Counted from the first letter of the stretch, positions 1-8,895 are shown. The stretch is DNA of 64,000 bases from Phyllobacterium sp. YR531 (GCF_000282595.1 NZ_AKIZ01000022.1:494833-558832), one strand, 5' to 3'. Program-made: numbers and translations. The notes: a model not told the origin generated them from the letters alone.

Positions 1-364
1 GCTTGACCTGAGAAATCTGCGCCACTTCGCAAGCTGCAACGACCTTGCCATCTGACTCCTTCGTGTCAACACAACGATAATACCAATCATCAAACTTTGT
101 CGTTCTGATATCAGGAGCTGTTGGCGCTGATGCCTCAATAGGTGCTTCCACCTGTTGCAAGGGTTGCGTGGTTTCAGCGACGGCCGGTAGTTGCGGCGTT
201 GCTGTCTCCGTCGATGCTGGTGCTTGAGCGGCAGCTGGCTCAGTTACCTCTGGGGGTGTAGCGTCCTGAGCAAAACCTTCAGAAGAATATGCGACCGAGT
301 ATCCGAGAATTGTAATCGTGACCAACGCGGAAAAAGCTCTTTTGGTCAAATTGGCATATGCCAT
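1..364 (-). CDS. IalB-family (invasion-associated locus B) protein, N-terminal part
   Basis: This is the first ~121 codons of a gene that runs off the left edge. The ATG at 364 follows an AAGGA ribosome site about 8 bases upstream. The product starts with a signal peptide (MAYANLTKRAFSALVTITIL, cleavage probably after GFAQD), then a long Ala/Pro/Thr/Glu-rich linker (residues ~35-85), then the beginning of a folded domain with DDWYYRC and a second Cys in VAACEVAQIS. The W-x-x-x-C pattern and the secreted, linker-rich layout are typical of the IalB family, periplasmic or outer-membrane-associated proteins of Bartonella, Brucella and rhizobia whose biochemical role is poorly defined. The rest of the domain lies outside the window, so the family call rests on the N-terminal half only. 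Confidence 0.7.
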   Translation of the reverse strand, partial: MAYANLTKRAFSALVTITILGYSVAYSSEGFAQDATPPEVTEPAAAQAPASTETATPQLPAVAETTQPLQQVEAPIEASAPTAPDIRTTKFDDWYYRCVDTKESDGKVVAACEVAQISQVK

Positions 365-988
365 GGCAATCATCCTTTTTGCGAGTAGCCTCGCGCAGGC
401 AAAATAAATTCAGGGAAATAATTTTCGAAATAAGTAATGCAAATGATGTCGTAATGAATCTTGCTTTTTAGAGTCCGAAGTGGTGGTCAATGCTTTGTTT
501 TGAGAACGACATACGGTAAAACCCAACGTTTGTTAAACTGTCCCAGCATCTCTCGCAGACATCGCTCAGAAACGCTCTTCCTTGCAAACCGATCTACTGT
601 ATATGTCCGTTACAACATCGTTTGTGACTCTTCTTGGCGCAGCGCGAGCCATACTGTCAATTCAACGAAAGTCTGACGTTAAAACGACATCGAAGAACTG
701 CACACCATTTCTCCGGGCATTGTCCCGTTGAAATGATCGCTGCATGATCGTGCACATGGTCTCGTGCTCTCTGCTGCAACATCTCAAGGGACAGGCCATC
801 TCTCCATGGTTACAAATGTTGAGACATAGGAGGAGTCGTCCTCTCCTGCGCACTGAATAGCCACTCGATTTGTAGACGCCTTGTCCCCTGAAAATGTTAC
901 TTGGTGACCTGAGTTCTTGCTTCAGTCGCCTTGCACCTCTTTCATTAGATATGACGTCGACGTCTTGCTTCCATATCCAAACGCATTG
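365..988. other. AT-richer intergenic stretch with one repeat copy
   Basis: No convincing gene is seen here. Short open frames lack ribosome sites and family resemblance. The right part (about 622-849) is one copy of a diverged direct repeat whose partner is at about 2990-3215. The left part should hold the promoter of the IalB-type gene, but I could not fix its -35/-10 elements. Confidence 0.5.
622..849 (+). repeat. Diverged direct repeat, copy A
   Basis: This segment aligns over its whole length, with scattered mismatches and small indels, to about 2990-3215. Shared blocks include TTGGCGCA, ATACTGTCAATT, AACGAAAGTCTGAC, TTAAAACGACA, AATGATCGCTGCAT, TCGTGCTCTCT and CTCCTGC. The two copies flank the SANT/sigma4/nuclease gene at 989-2563 in the same orientation. 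Neither copy shows a long open frame or terminal inverted repeats, so the nature of the unit is unknown; an old duplication or relic of a mobile unit is possible. Confidence 0.7.
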
Positions 989-2563
989 CTAGCGAGCGCG
1001 TAAGCGAAAATCAAAGCAGTAGCGGTGAGGATTATCTGGAAGCGGTATCAACGAGGTTTCATAGCGCAGACCCCGCCTCAACACCGCTCCCTGCAACTGG
1101 TCGTATGCCCAGTGCCGCCTTTCAGGATCGAATAGTTTTTCGAAGGCCGATCGTCGTAATACCCCGTTTCGTCGTAACAGATCGTCTAGCTGTCGTTCGA
1201 AGTCCTTGTCTGGCTCCAGGGCACGCAGATCGTCAAGACCGAATCCGTTGGCGTCCACCAGACAGTATCCAATGCCACGTTGGCCAAGATAATCTTGCGC
1301 AGCAAGCGCTTTAGCTAGCGTAACCCCATCAGCAAGACGATTTCTCCCTTTGATCTCTATGACAAAGAAGAGGTTCGTATCTGTCCTCACCAAAAGATCT
1401 GGAATATAGATGCGGTCCGCACCATCATGCTGATAGCGGATTTCAAGGGGTTGCTCGGCAAATTCCGTTACGACCGTGCAGACGTCCAGCGCTCTGATCA
1501 GCCGGCGCTCTCCCATGCTGTCGAACCCGATGAGGCGCTGTAGGGTCTTCGAATAGTATGGTTGCTCATATCGGCACTGTCTGAGGACTGGAAGGCCCGC
1601 AAGGTTGAGGCGTTGGTGACCCAGATGCCCCGGCCAAACTGCTTTTTTCAGTATCCTGAGGACGAAGGCATTTGCCTTGCGCACAGACTCTGGCTCTGCG
1701 TCCAATGCTTTGTCCAAGCGCCCCACAGCGACTTCCTTGCGCCGGATTTTCCGTATGGCAGCAATCGCTTGCGAGACAAGCCGGTGGGCTTCCATTTGAG
1801 AAACGCTCTCACGCGAGAGGTAGCTCGTCAGTACGAATTCGATGAAGGCAGAGCTGCATCTCTGCCTTGTCAGCTCGCCAGTGAACCATGACAGTGGAGC
1901 CTCTGCATGCTCCTCCAGCGCCTTTTCCTTGATTAGATCCAGAACCCGTGCCGTGAGGTTGCGACCGTATTGCACGCCTGCTTTCAATCTGCGCAGTGTT
2001 TTGCTCTCGATTTGCCGTATCCGCTCGCGAGTTACGCTGTAACGCTGGCCAAGCTCGCTGAGCTTTGCCAGCGGATGGAATTCGTTTCCTGGCGAGAGTC
2101 GGGCGAGTGCTACTTCACTCCGTCTCTCTAACATGTCTCTAGATCGACCTTTTGGTGGCAGCGCCTCGATGTCATGACGCAGCGCATACCACAGCATCTC
2201 GACACAACTACTATCTAACGGAAACTCCTCCGGCCAACCAATAGGTTGCGACTGCCGTCGGATAGAATTTAAAGGCTTCACTTCCACGGCAATGTTAGCT
2301 GTCCGCTTCGTCGGCGTCAGCTTTGGTCGCAAGCGGGCGGCTGGTTCCTTTCTTGTGCGTGAATAGGATTGGAATTCGGGTAGTGGCGAGATCAACTCAC
2401 CGGTTTCGCTCCGTAATCCCATCCTCTTTTGGCGCGCCCGAATCGCTCCTGTTGTCCGGCCATGCGCCGCCGCTATCTCGGAAACGCGCCAGCCTTTCCC
2501 CGTCTCATCGTAGAGACTCTCTTCTTCAGCCAATGTCCACGGTAGGCCAGCATTCTGTGGCAT
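989..2563 (-). CDS. Fusion protein: SANT-like HTH + sigma-70 region 4-like HTH + TnsA-like PD-(D/E)XK nuclease
   Basis: A 524-residue protein; I chose the ATG at 2563 because AATGAGG precedes it by ~9 bases, whereas the ATG at 2617 has no ribosome site. Residues ~8-50 (PWTLAEEESLYDE ... GAIRARQKRMGL) look like a Myb/SANT-type helix-turn-helix. Residues ~165-197 (YSVTRERIRQIESKTLRRLK) match the DNA-binding helices of sigma-70 region 4. The C-terminal third resembles TnsA-type endonucleases: E352 in SMGERRLI, D389 in YIPDLLV, and E403-x-K405 in VIEIKG. The expected activity is site-directed DNA cleavage or nicking. No transposase partner (TnsB/C) is nearby. The role is unknown; defence or a domesticated transposition nuclease are both possible. 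The gene lies between two direct repeats. Confidence 0.6.
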   Translation of the reverse strand: MPQNAGLPWTLAEEESLYDETGKGWRVSEIAAAHGRTTGAIRARQKRMGLRSETGELISPLPEFQSYSRTRKEPAARLRPKLTPTKRTANIAVEVKPLNSIRRQSQPIGWPEEFPLDSSCVEMLWYALRHDIEALPPKGRSRDMLERRSEVALARLSPGNEFHPLAKLSELGQRYSVTRERIRQIESKTLRRLKAGVQYGRNLTARVLDLIKEKALEEHAEAPLSWFTGELTRQRCSSAFIEFVLTSYLSRESVSQMEAHRLVSQAIAAIRKIRRKEVAVGRLDKALDAEPESVRKANAFVLRILKKAVWPGHLGHQRLNLAGLPVLRQCRYEQPYYSKTLQRLIGFDSMGERRLIRALDVCTVVTEFAEQPLEIRYQHDGADRIYIPDLLVRTDTNLFFVIEIKGRNRLADGVTLAKALAAQDYLGQRGIGYCLVDANGFGLDDLRALEPDKDFERQLDDLLRRNGVLRRSAFEKLFDPERRHWAYDQLQGAVLRRGLRYETSLIPLPDNPHRYCFDFRLRAR

Positions 2564-3197
2564 CGTTAGAGCCTCATTTTGAGACAGGCCATCTCGCGAC
2601 AATTGAGATGTTGGCATACGGATTGGTCGTTGTTGTCCTGCAGGGGCCTGATCTATTTCGTGATATACTTTGGTAGAGACGAGCTTGCGTTTCAGTGCCG
2701 TAATGAAAATCTGTGGAACATCGAAATTACGCCCATGGAGAGTGACGGAGGAACCCCGGGAAGCGATTTAGCTCCATCAGAGTCAATTCACGATAAAAGT
2801 CCTGAGGTACAGTTGAGTTTTATTTTTTGTCGCCACATTCCCAGCGGAATAGGGCATTACTCTTGATGTGATCCAAAAATAGACAGTGACAAAATGTAAT
2901 AATAACGGCTGCATTTACAGAACAGGTTCTGACAGCTCCGCCTGACCTTCACCCTAAATACGTTCCTGCCGCGTGTAAAACAGCCACGTTATCTTTTTGG
3001 CGCAACGCACGACATACTGTCAATTAAACGAAAGTCTGACCTTAAAACGACACTGGAGAACTGCTGATCATTTCTTCAAACATTGCGCCTTGGAATGATC
3101 GCTGCATTGTCCGCATATCGACGTCGTGCTCTCTACTGAAGCATCGCAAAAGACAGGGCCGTTCTTCTGACAGTTGCAATACATTGAGGCATACCGA
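2564..3197. other. Intergenic region with repeat copy B
   Basis: There is no supported gene. It carries the upstream region of the nuclease fusion gene on its left. Repeat copy B (about 2990-3215) occupies its right end and runs slightly into the VapB-like gene. Confidence 0.5.
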
Positions 3198-3215
3198 TCA
3201 GCCGTCGTCTCCTGC
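2990..3215 (+). repeat. Diverged direct repeat, copy B
   Basis: Partner of the repeat at about 622-849, same orientation, with the shared blocks given there. Its right end runs into the 3' end of the VapB-like open frame (3198-3455), so the C-terminal codons of that frame may derive from repeat sequence. Confidence 0.7.
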
Positions 3216-3455
3216 AAAATCATGGTCCAGATCGTGGTCCGCTTCGAAAGAGATCAGCTTGTGTCCAGCGACGCAAGCCAATCGGCGATTTTCGAGGATG
3301 CGGCCAGGAATGCTGCACACGGCGAGTTTATGATCACGAGTATGAATTGTCTCTTTCAGTGCGGTGACGACCGCTTCTGTGATGCCAATACCATTGATAT
3401 CAGACAATCTTCGCGCCAGGATTTTCACTGCGGTATTGTCGATGCTTAGAATCAC
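3198..3455 (-). CDS. VapB-like (Rv0623/PSK type) antitoxin, orphan, possibly a relic
   Basis: Reading from the GTG at 3455 gives 85 residues, the usual length of VapB antitoxins. The N-terminal part (ILSIDNTAVKILARRLSD, then GITEAVVTALKETI) has the two-helix pattern of Rv0623/PSK-type antitoxins, which bind DNA and neutralise VapC PIN-domain ribonucleases. The C-terminal half does not look typical and ends in an Asp-rich tail that overlaps the start of repeat copy B. No VapC reading frame follows downstream in any frame. The gene is therefore either an orphan antitoxin or a remnant whose toxin was lost when the repeat was formed or inserted. Confidence 0.4.
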   Translation of the reverse strand: MILSIDNTAVKILARRLSDINGIGITEAVVTALKETIHTRDHKLAVCSIPGRILENRRLACVAGHKLISFEADHDLDHDFAGDDG

Positions 3456-3748
3456 ACGTTGATCTTCCGTTGGCTGACCGTATGTCCCGTCGGCTTGCCG
3501 TGTGTGCCAATACACCAACTCCAGAATATAACAGAGGTTAGATCGACGGACTCTCTACGCAGTTCTGCAGATAAAAGCGTACGAAGTCGTCACCTGCCAA
3601 ACGACAACAAACGACACGAACGTCCGAAGCCTATAATCCAGTCAGACACAAGACTTTACGACTGGTTTTGTCACTGTCTATAATTTGAAGGCAGCGCTGT
3701 TCGGCGAAAGCTCGACTTACAAGCGGGCACCTGAGAAATTCCAACCAC

Positions 3749-4153
3749 TCAAGAATAGCAGCTCGAGGTTGGCACCCCTTCAAAGCTACATTCCGGGGCC
3801 TGAACTCCATTGAGCATTCCGTTCATTTTCTCTCGTTGCCTTGCTTCAACGATCGCTGGAAGCAGCAGCTCCAGTTCTGTCTGGAAATCAAACTCGTCAA
3901 CAAAAGGCAGCGCCAGTGATTTTGCCTTTTCGAAGGCTTGGTGGAACCTCTTTCCTGCCGTTACAATTTCGGCATCATCTTTTGAGTGAATAGCACTCGA
4001 CAAATGTTGATAGGCGCTTATTAGCGCTGCTTGCGCTTCAGCTTTGGCAGCATCATCATACTGCCGGATCATCGCCTGTTCGCAACACATGCCTAGCTCA
4101 CGGATTTTACGCAGATGCTCTTGTGGTAGAATATCCGCTATATCTAATTCCAA
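3749..4153 (-). CDS. Unrecognised helical protein downstream of the relaxase relic
   Basis: The 134-residue frame is Glu/Ala/Lys-rich and predicted helical (for example KAEAQAALISAYQHL, AIVEARQREKMNG). No family is recognised. It follows the relaxase relic on the same strand, and the upstream bases in another frame encode a coiled-coil-like stretch (ADKQLRELELQRQL, ARLDSEKLQLDR). It may be the frameshifted tail of the same mobilisation protein rather than a separate gene. Confidence 0.35.
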   Translation of the reverse strand: MELDIADILPQEHLRKIRELGMCCEQAMIRQYDDAAKAEAQAALISAYQHLSSAIHSKDDAEIVTAGKRFHQAFEKAKSLALPFVDEFDFQTELELLLPAIVEARQREKMNGMLNGVQAPECSFEGVPTSSCYS

Positions 4154-4440
4154 GCCTTTGGCTTGCTCCAGCTTGCTATCCAGATCAGCGCTAATGTTAT
4201 ATCGGGATTCTGGGTAAGCAGATTTCTGCTTTCTCTACTCAACGCGTCCACGCCCTTGGCGGCAGCGCGCGCGATCCAACTGAAGCTTTTCGCTGTCCAG
4301 TCGTGCCTGTAATTTTCTGCGCGTGGCGTCATTGAGCTGTCGTTGCAGCTCCAATTCCCGAAGCTGTTTGTCGGCTTTGATGCGTAATGTCCTGATCTGT
4401 TCATCTCCGACAAGCGTGTCAGTCGGATAATCAAGGCGCT

Positions 4441-5365
4441 TCAGTTTTGCAAGGCCCGCCCCAGAGCAATCCTGTCCTTTGACTGAAGTTTTTCTACATG
4501 CTCCAGCAGAGCACTTCTGGATTGGCTAAGTTTATGGATCGCGCTCTCATCCAAAAGCCCAGACGTCAGCAACCTGTCGAGATGATCAAAGATGTATTGG
4601 CCAAGCTCGCCTGACCCACCCCTCAAAGACTTGATCCGTTCACGTTCCACAGCGCTTTGCTTGAAATAGACGCTCCAGCGCGGATTGTATAAGCGAGCAA
4701 CATTGGAAAAAATCTGCATCGACTGACGTACTGATATTCGCCAGCAGGGCGCGTAGCTCCCGCTCATGGCTGTCGCGAAGAGTATCATTTCGGTATGCGA
4801 GAAGCTTCTCCAACATGGCACGCTGTTTTTCAAAATGCTGCGTTTTGACCGGCCCGGCACCACGCCGTTCTGCCTCGATTGCGTGCGTGATCGCGAAAAC
4901 CTGTCGCTGACAAGCTCACCTTCTCGTCGCCTCCGGTTGTTCTCCACTCGCTGCTTGCAATGGATGAATTTGTGCTTCGTCTCATAGGATTCTGCCCAGC
5001 GAGACAGACGGAGCCGATCCATCGACATTGTCGCAGTTCTGTCCATCGTTGGCCGGATGCGATTGACCACAATGTGGACATGCCTGTAAGGCTTGTCATT
5101 GTGAGAAACAATAATTGCCTAGTGGTTGTCTACCTCCAGAATTTTCAGCGTATCCACAGCAGCAGCAACATTGCTTCCCGTCCGGCGCTAAACCCCTGCC
5201 GGGCATCATCGGTTGGCAAATTGCGTGTAACCGCAAACGCAACACGCGATCCGGCAAAACTATCCGCCATGGCACCAGAAAGCGGATTCACTATCTCGGA
5301 GAACAGATAGCCGGAAATGCCACCTGCAGAATCATCGTCAAGACGACCCTCCCCCCAGATAGTAG
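4441..5365 (-). pseudogene. Broken conjugative relaxase (MobA/VirD2-like)
   Basis: Pieces of a relaxase are spread over different frames. A first piece reads RVAFAVTRNLPTDDA, a segment common in rhizobial relaxases. After a frame disruption comes AIIVSHNDKPYRHVHIVVN with the HxHxxxN metal-binding motif, followed by LRLSRWAESYE and a basic linker. An in-frame TAG interrupts the piece just before AIIVSHND, and the segment between the two pieces is shorter than in intact relaxases. Intact family members nick the transfer origin and pilot plasmid DNA. Here the gene is dead, marking an old integrated plasmid or mobilisable element. Confidence 0.55.
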
Positions 5366-5598
5366 CCGCCTGCCGCTATGAAACTATCGCCGCCTGCGGC
5401 AATTTTCGGCACCATTCAGAGGAACCCCAATCAATAAAGAACGAATTTCGCGGTTACCCGCCTAATGGAATTTTGGTTAAGGTTTTGCATGCAAACATAT
5501 CTTGCTTAAATATATGAAAAACATAACAGCACCCGTTCCCGAAATCAATTGTCAACGAGGGGGGCCACTTTCGAACTGGTTACATCAACGAATAATGT

Positions 5599-5910
5599 TC
5601 AATGGACTTCTCGGATCCGTTGTCTCTTAATAGGTGGTGGCTGGTTTAAGGAGCTTTTGGGTGGCTGTGGATGAAACGTATTCTCATCCAAGTTGTTGGG
5701 CCACAGCAATCGGTTGGTTAAGGTATCTGCGGCCAATTGTACTACGGCGCCTATTGCAAGATCGATCCTAGGCGACAGGTTCAAGGACGACACTGTCGCC
5801 ATCAAAATGTCGACACTAATCGGCCAGCCAACAATGCCTAAATGATGAAGCCATGCCAAAAAACCCCACAGACTGGACCCTTTAACCAATCTCTGCCTGA
5901 AGTATCCCAT
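5599..5910 (-). CDS. Unrecognised short reading frame
   Basis: A 103-codon frame with an ATG start, hydrophobic at the N-terminus (LWGFLAWLHHLGIVGWPI) and Pro-rich at the C-terminus. No family is recognised and no clear ribosome site is present. It sits in a decayed region between the relaxase relic and a recombinase relic, so it may be a fragment of something larger. Function cannot be assigned. Confidence 0.2.
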   Translation of the reverse strand: MGYFRQRLVKGSSLWGFLAWLHHLGIVGWPISVDILMATVSSLNLSPRIDLAIGAVVQLAADTLTNRLLWPNNLDENTFHPQPPKSSLNQPPPIKRQRIREVH

Positions 5911-6229
5911 GGCAAAAACTTCTCGTCAGTCCTCTCAACCACTGCATCGTGTAACACGAGCATCCTTGGGGCATCGCGAGTGAACAGCGACGAGGGATGC
6001 CAGCACCGGATGATATGGTTGTTGCTATAGCACGCATTAATGGCGGGCTACCCAAAACACTCGTAACTTCGCTACGATTGGTTTGAAATTGACATCTCTC
6101 TGGGACTTTTAAGTTGTCGACATTATTGCAGGAAAGAGTTGCGATGTGGATTATCGCTACTTTTCCAGTGAATTCGGAACGGCAATTGATGCGCTTGCAA
6201 CATAATGAGCGCCCGAAATGAATATCCCC

Positions 6230-6380
6230 ATCTCGCGAACAGCCCCAGCGTCTTTGTACGATGAAACAGGTTCTTGACAGAGGAGGGGCCACCAGATCCC
6301 TGATGGCGTTCATGCATTGCCTCAAGTTCTAAAGCCATATCGCGCAAGGTGAGCTGCGGATTGGTATTGCGATTGCCTCT
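6230..6380 (-). pseudogene. Relic of a second serine recombinase (C-terminal piece)
   Basis: On the minus strand this segment encodes NPQLTLRDMALELEAMHERH followed by SSVKNLFHRTKTLGLFA. It closely parallels the C-terminal end of the intact recombinase at 6496-7404 (NPQLTLRDIATQLETMHERT ... SSVKSLLDRAKKLGL). It is a diverged tandem copy lacking the catalytic domain. Either an older related element decayed here or part of the gene was duplicated. Confidence 0.65.
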
Positions 6381-6495
6381 GCCCGATTTCCCAATCGGTG
6401 CTCAAGCGGCTGTAGGCAGATTTACTCTACCAAGTCGCGATATTCGTCGATATCGAACTTATTTTCCAACTCTGACAATTATTACCCCAGACATC

Positions 6496-7404
6496 TCAAT
6501 CGCTTAAAGTAGCTGACACCAACCCCAGCTTCTTTGCCCTGTCCAGCAGACTTTTGACCGATGAGGCAGCCCACGTTGAAGATCCGCGTGGCGTCCGTTC
6601 ATGCATTGTTTCAAGTTGCGTAGCAATATCTCGCAAGGTGAGCTGCGGATTAGCATTGGCAATTCCCGTGATCAATGACATCAACCGATCTTCGGGCGCG
6701 CGCCGAGGGGAGGGGACCATCAGCCTCGCGTCGACTAACCCTTCCTGAACCAGCCTTTTTACTGACCGACGCAGCCTGTCGACAGACCACTTCTGCCCGG
6801 TTTCACGATTGAGGTTTCGCACGACATCTTCCCATGGATGATCGGGTCGCATGCGTTGTACGATCGGTAGCCACGTTGCCATGGTTGCCGTCAGATCACC
6901 CAGATGTCCGCGTTGTCTTGCCCGCGAGGCTTTGGCAATCGCATCTGGCTGTCTTGCCCGCAAACCCGGATTGCCCGGCAATTTGCCGCGTGCTTTGGCT
7001 GCTTTGATCCCTGCCTTTGTACGCTCGGATATTAATGAACGCTCCAGCTGCGCGACTGCACCCAGAACTTGCAACGAAAACATCCCCTGCGACGTGGAGG
7101 TATCAATGGGATCGCTCAGCGAGCGAAAATGCGCACCTGCCACTTCCAATCGCTCGATCACCTCAAGCAGATGACTGACGGAGCGTGCCAGGCGATCAAG
7201 ACGCACGACTACCAGAATGTCACCGGGACTGATCTCGCGCATCAGCCGTGCCAAAACCGGCCGCGTCCGAGATGCACCAGATCCGTGTTCCTCGTAAATT
7301 ACATGACAACCCGCCGCTTTCAGTTCGATGAGTTGCGCATCATGCATCTGATCTTCGGTGGAAACGCGGGCATATCCAATGAGACGTGATTGGACGAGTT
7401 TCAT
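6496..7404 (-). CDS. Long serine recombinase (resolvase/invertase, TnpR-like)
   Basis: A 302-residue protein. Residues 1-140 form the catalytic domain: nucleophile Ser15 in YARVSTEDQ, then the conserved arginines R68 and R71 in VVRLDRLARS, and the long E-helix around QLERSLISERTKAG. Classical Tn3/gamma-delta resolvases are ~185 residues; the extra ~110 C-terminal residues hold a second helix-turn-helix-like segment (NPQLTLRDIATQLETMHE), as in long resolvases of some Tn3-family transposons. The enzyme cuts and rejoins DNA at res-like sites with a 5'-phosphoserine intermediate. No transposase gene is present in the window. Its ATG lies just inside the 3' end of the Fic gene (4-base overlap, 7401-7404), suggesting co-transcription. 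Confidence 0.9.
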   Translation of the reverse strand: MKLVQSRLIGYARVSTEDQMHDAQLIELKAAGCHVIYEEHGSGASRTRPVLARLMREISPGDILVVVRLDRLARSVSHLLEVIERLEVAGAHFRSLSDPIDTSTSQGMFSLQVLGAVAQLERSLISERTKAGIKAAKARGKLPGNPGLRARQPDAIAKASRARQRGHLGDLTATMATWLPIVQRMRPDHPWEDVVRNLNRETGQKWSVDRLRRSVKRLVQEGLVDARLMVPSPRRAPEDRLMSLITGIANANPQLTLRDIATQLETMHERTPRGSSTWAASSVKSLLDRAKKLGLVSATLSD

Positions 7405-8507
7405 TTCGCGGCAATTTTCAGTTCATTTCGCTCCGACAAAAGCCCGAGGAGCTTGGGATTGATGTATAGGTTTTCCCGGCCAGACTTTATTTCTTCAAGC
7501 ACACCTATTTCGGAAATCATTTTCAAATAGGTGGCCGCAGCTTGCCTCTTGGCAATTCCAGCACCTACAAGATCACCTATGCGGCAGTAGGGATTGATGA
7601 AAATAATCTCCGCAAGCTCTCGGGAATAAATCTTTGGCAATTCATTCCGTATGCGCAAAGCCGTTTCATCTAGCAAATTACGAATGGAGCGAATTTTTTC
7701 AGTCGACCAATGTGCTGTATCCCGTACAGCTTCCAACATGAAAAGAATCCATTCCTCCCACTCTCCATCGGTGGTTACGGACAGGAGCCGCTGATAATAG
7801 GCTGATTTGTTGCGGATGATGTAGCGGCTGAGATAGAGAATGGGAATTTCTAACAGTCCCTTGTCAACGAGATAGAGGAGGTTGAGCACACGACCTGTTC
7901 TGCCGTTGCCATCGGTAAAGGGGTGGATTGCTTCAAACTGGTAGTGCATGACCGCCAGGCGGATCAGTGGGTCGATTTCTTCGGCCTCGTGTATGTAACG
8001 TTCCCAGTTTGTAAGTTTCTCCAGCAACAGCGCTTTGCCTTCGGGCGGAGTATAAATCACAGCGCCTGTTGCATCATTCATGAGTGCTGTTCCGGGAGTT
8101 GCCCGAACATCGAGATCAATGCCTTTGATCGTTCGACAAACTTCAATTGCGACGGAGGTGGAAACGGGTCGCTGCTCCAGCATAAGGAAACCTTGATGCA
8201 GAGCTGTACGATAACGCAGAGCTTCCTTGGTCGCAGCATCCGCATGATTTCCGGGTTCGTTAACGAAGCGGAACAGCCGGTCTGTTGTCGTCACAATGTT
8301 CTCGATTTCAGAACTTGCCTGAGCTTCCAAGAGTGGAATCGAGTTGATAAGAACTGCTTGATTTGGAATAAGCTGGCCCGAAACTCGAAGCTCCGCCAAC
8401 GCTGCACGTGCTTCGATGCATGCTTTCAAGACCACTTTTGTTTCTACATCTTTTTGGGGTGGCAGAAGAGGAAGACCGTTATACGGGCGTTGCGCTTGAA
8501 ACGGCAT
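7401..8507 (-). CDS. Fic-family AMPylase (class II, SoFic-like)
   Basis: A 368-residue protein, starting at the ATG at 8507 with AGGA ~8 bases upstream; an upstream ATG at 8564 is possible but poorly supported. Layout: N-terminal Fic_N region, inhibitory motif S65-S-E-I-E69-N70 (class II, autoinhibited), catalytic Fic motif HPFTDGNGRTGR at 195-206, and a C-terminal winged-helix segment (~310-360). Family members transfer AMP from ATP to protein hydroxyls; this architecture is shared with the Shewanella Fic protein, and related single-gene Fic proteins are counted as phage-defence genes. The winged helix plus the repeats over its own promoter and start codon suggest autoregulation. It is followed by the recombinase gene. 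Confidence 0.92.
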   Translation of the reverse strand: MPFQAQRPYNGLPLLPPQKDVETKVVLKACIEARAALAELRVSGQLIPNQAVLINSIPLLEAQASSEIENIVTTTDRLFRFVNEPGNHADAATKEALRYRTALHQGFLMLEQRPVSTSVAIEVCRTIKGIDLDVRATPGTALMNDATGAVIYTPPEGKALLLEKLTNWERYIHEAEEIDPLIRLAVMHYQFEAIHPFTDGNGRTGRVLNLLYLVDKGLLEIPILYLSRYIIRNKSAYYQRLLSVTTDGEWEEWILFMLEAVRDTAHWSTEKIRSIRNLLDETALRIRNELPKIYSRELAEIIFINPYCRIGDLVGAGIAKRQAAATYLKMISEIGVLEEIKSGRENLYINPKLLGLLSERNELKIAAK

Positions 8508-8606
8508 GTCGATTTTCCTGAGATTAGTCGACACGTTGTCAGAACATGTCGATAGGAACGACACATTGATAAAACATGTCGATGAAATTTATTTTTATCG
8601 ACATGT
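8505..8606 (-). promoter_or_regulatory. Operator array and promoter of the Fic gene
   Basis: The decamer ACATGTCGAT occurs at 8544-8553 and 8574-8583, inverted at 8597-8606, with a nonamer copy CATGTCGAT at 8505-8513 that covers the Fic start codon. Copies two and three start exactly 30 bp apart, about three helical turns, and the inverted pair forms a dyad. On the minus strand a weak promoter fits: TTGCAA (8620-8615), 17-bp spacer, TAAAAA (8597-8592); one operator half lies in the spacer. The copy between ribosome site and ATG could also affect translation. The Fic protein's own winged helix is the obvious candidate binder, by inference. Confidence 0.6.
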
Positions 8607-8637
8607 ATCACGCTTTGCAAGGCCTTTGTACACTATT

Positions 8638-8679
8638 GGAAGCTATGAGAAAACGGTCGTTTGAAAATGCCGATAATGG
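8638..8679 (+). repeat. Left terminal-like inverted repeat of the island
   Basis: This 42-bp segment begins GGAAG and ends in the 18-bp core TTTGAAAATGCCGATAAT (8660-8677). It pairs, in inverted orientation and without gaps, with 28221-28262: about 32 of 42 positions agree and the core is identical. The size and GG start recall Tn3-family ends, but no transposase lies between the copies and the 5 bp outside each copy differ (CTATT on the left, GACCT on the right). Confidence 0.65.
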
Positions 8680-8895
8680 AGTCCGGAATCGCTCGAGAGG
8701 CTAACGAGATAGGCTGATCCTCAGGAAATAGGCGTTTCCACGACGAAGAGTGCACGGTAGCCCAGCCTGGCAATTAATAATGGCTAGTTATCGATGGTTA
8801 GAACGGAGTTAGCGTGAACTCTATACAACAGAAGTTATTCGCTAGATAGATTCGCGTTAAGTCTGTATTTACCATAATTTCAATCTCTTACGATA

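Noticed and set aside
461..676. 71-residue plus-strand frame
   Set aside because: Partly inside repeat copy A, no start signal, no family.
8505..8606. Short regular repeats considered as a CRISPR array
   Set aside because: Only four 9-10-base units with uneven spacing, one inverted; they fit an operator, not a CRISPR.
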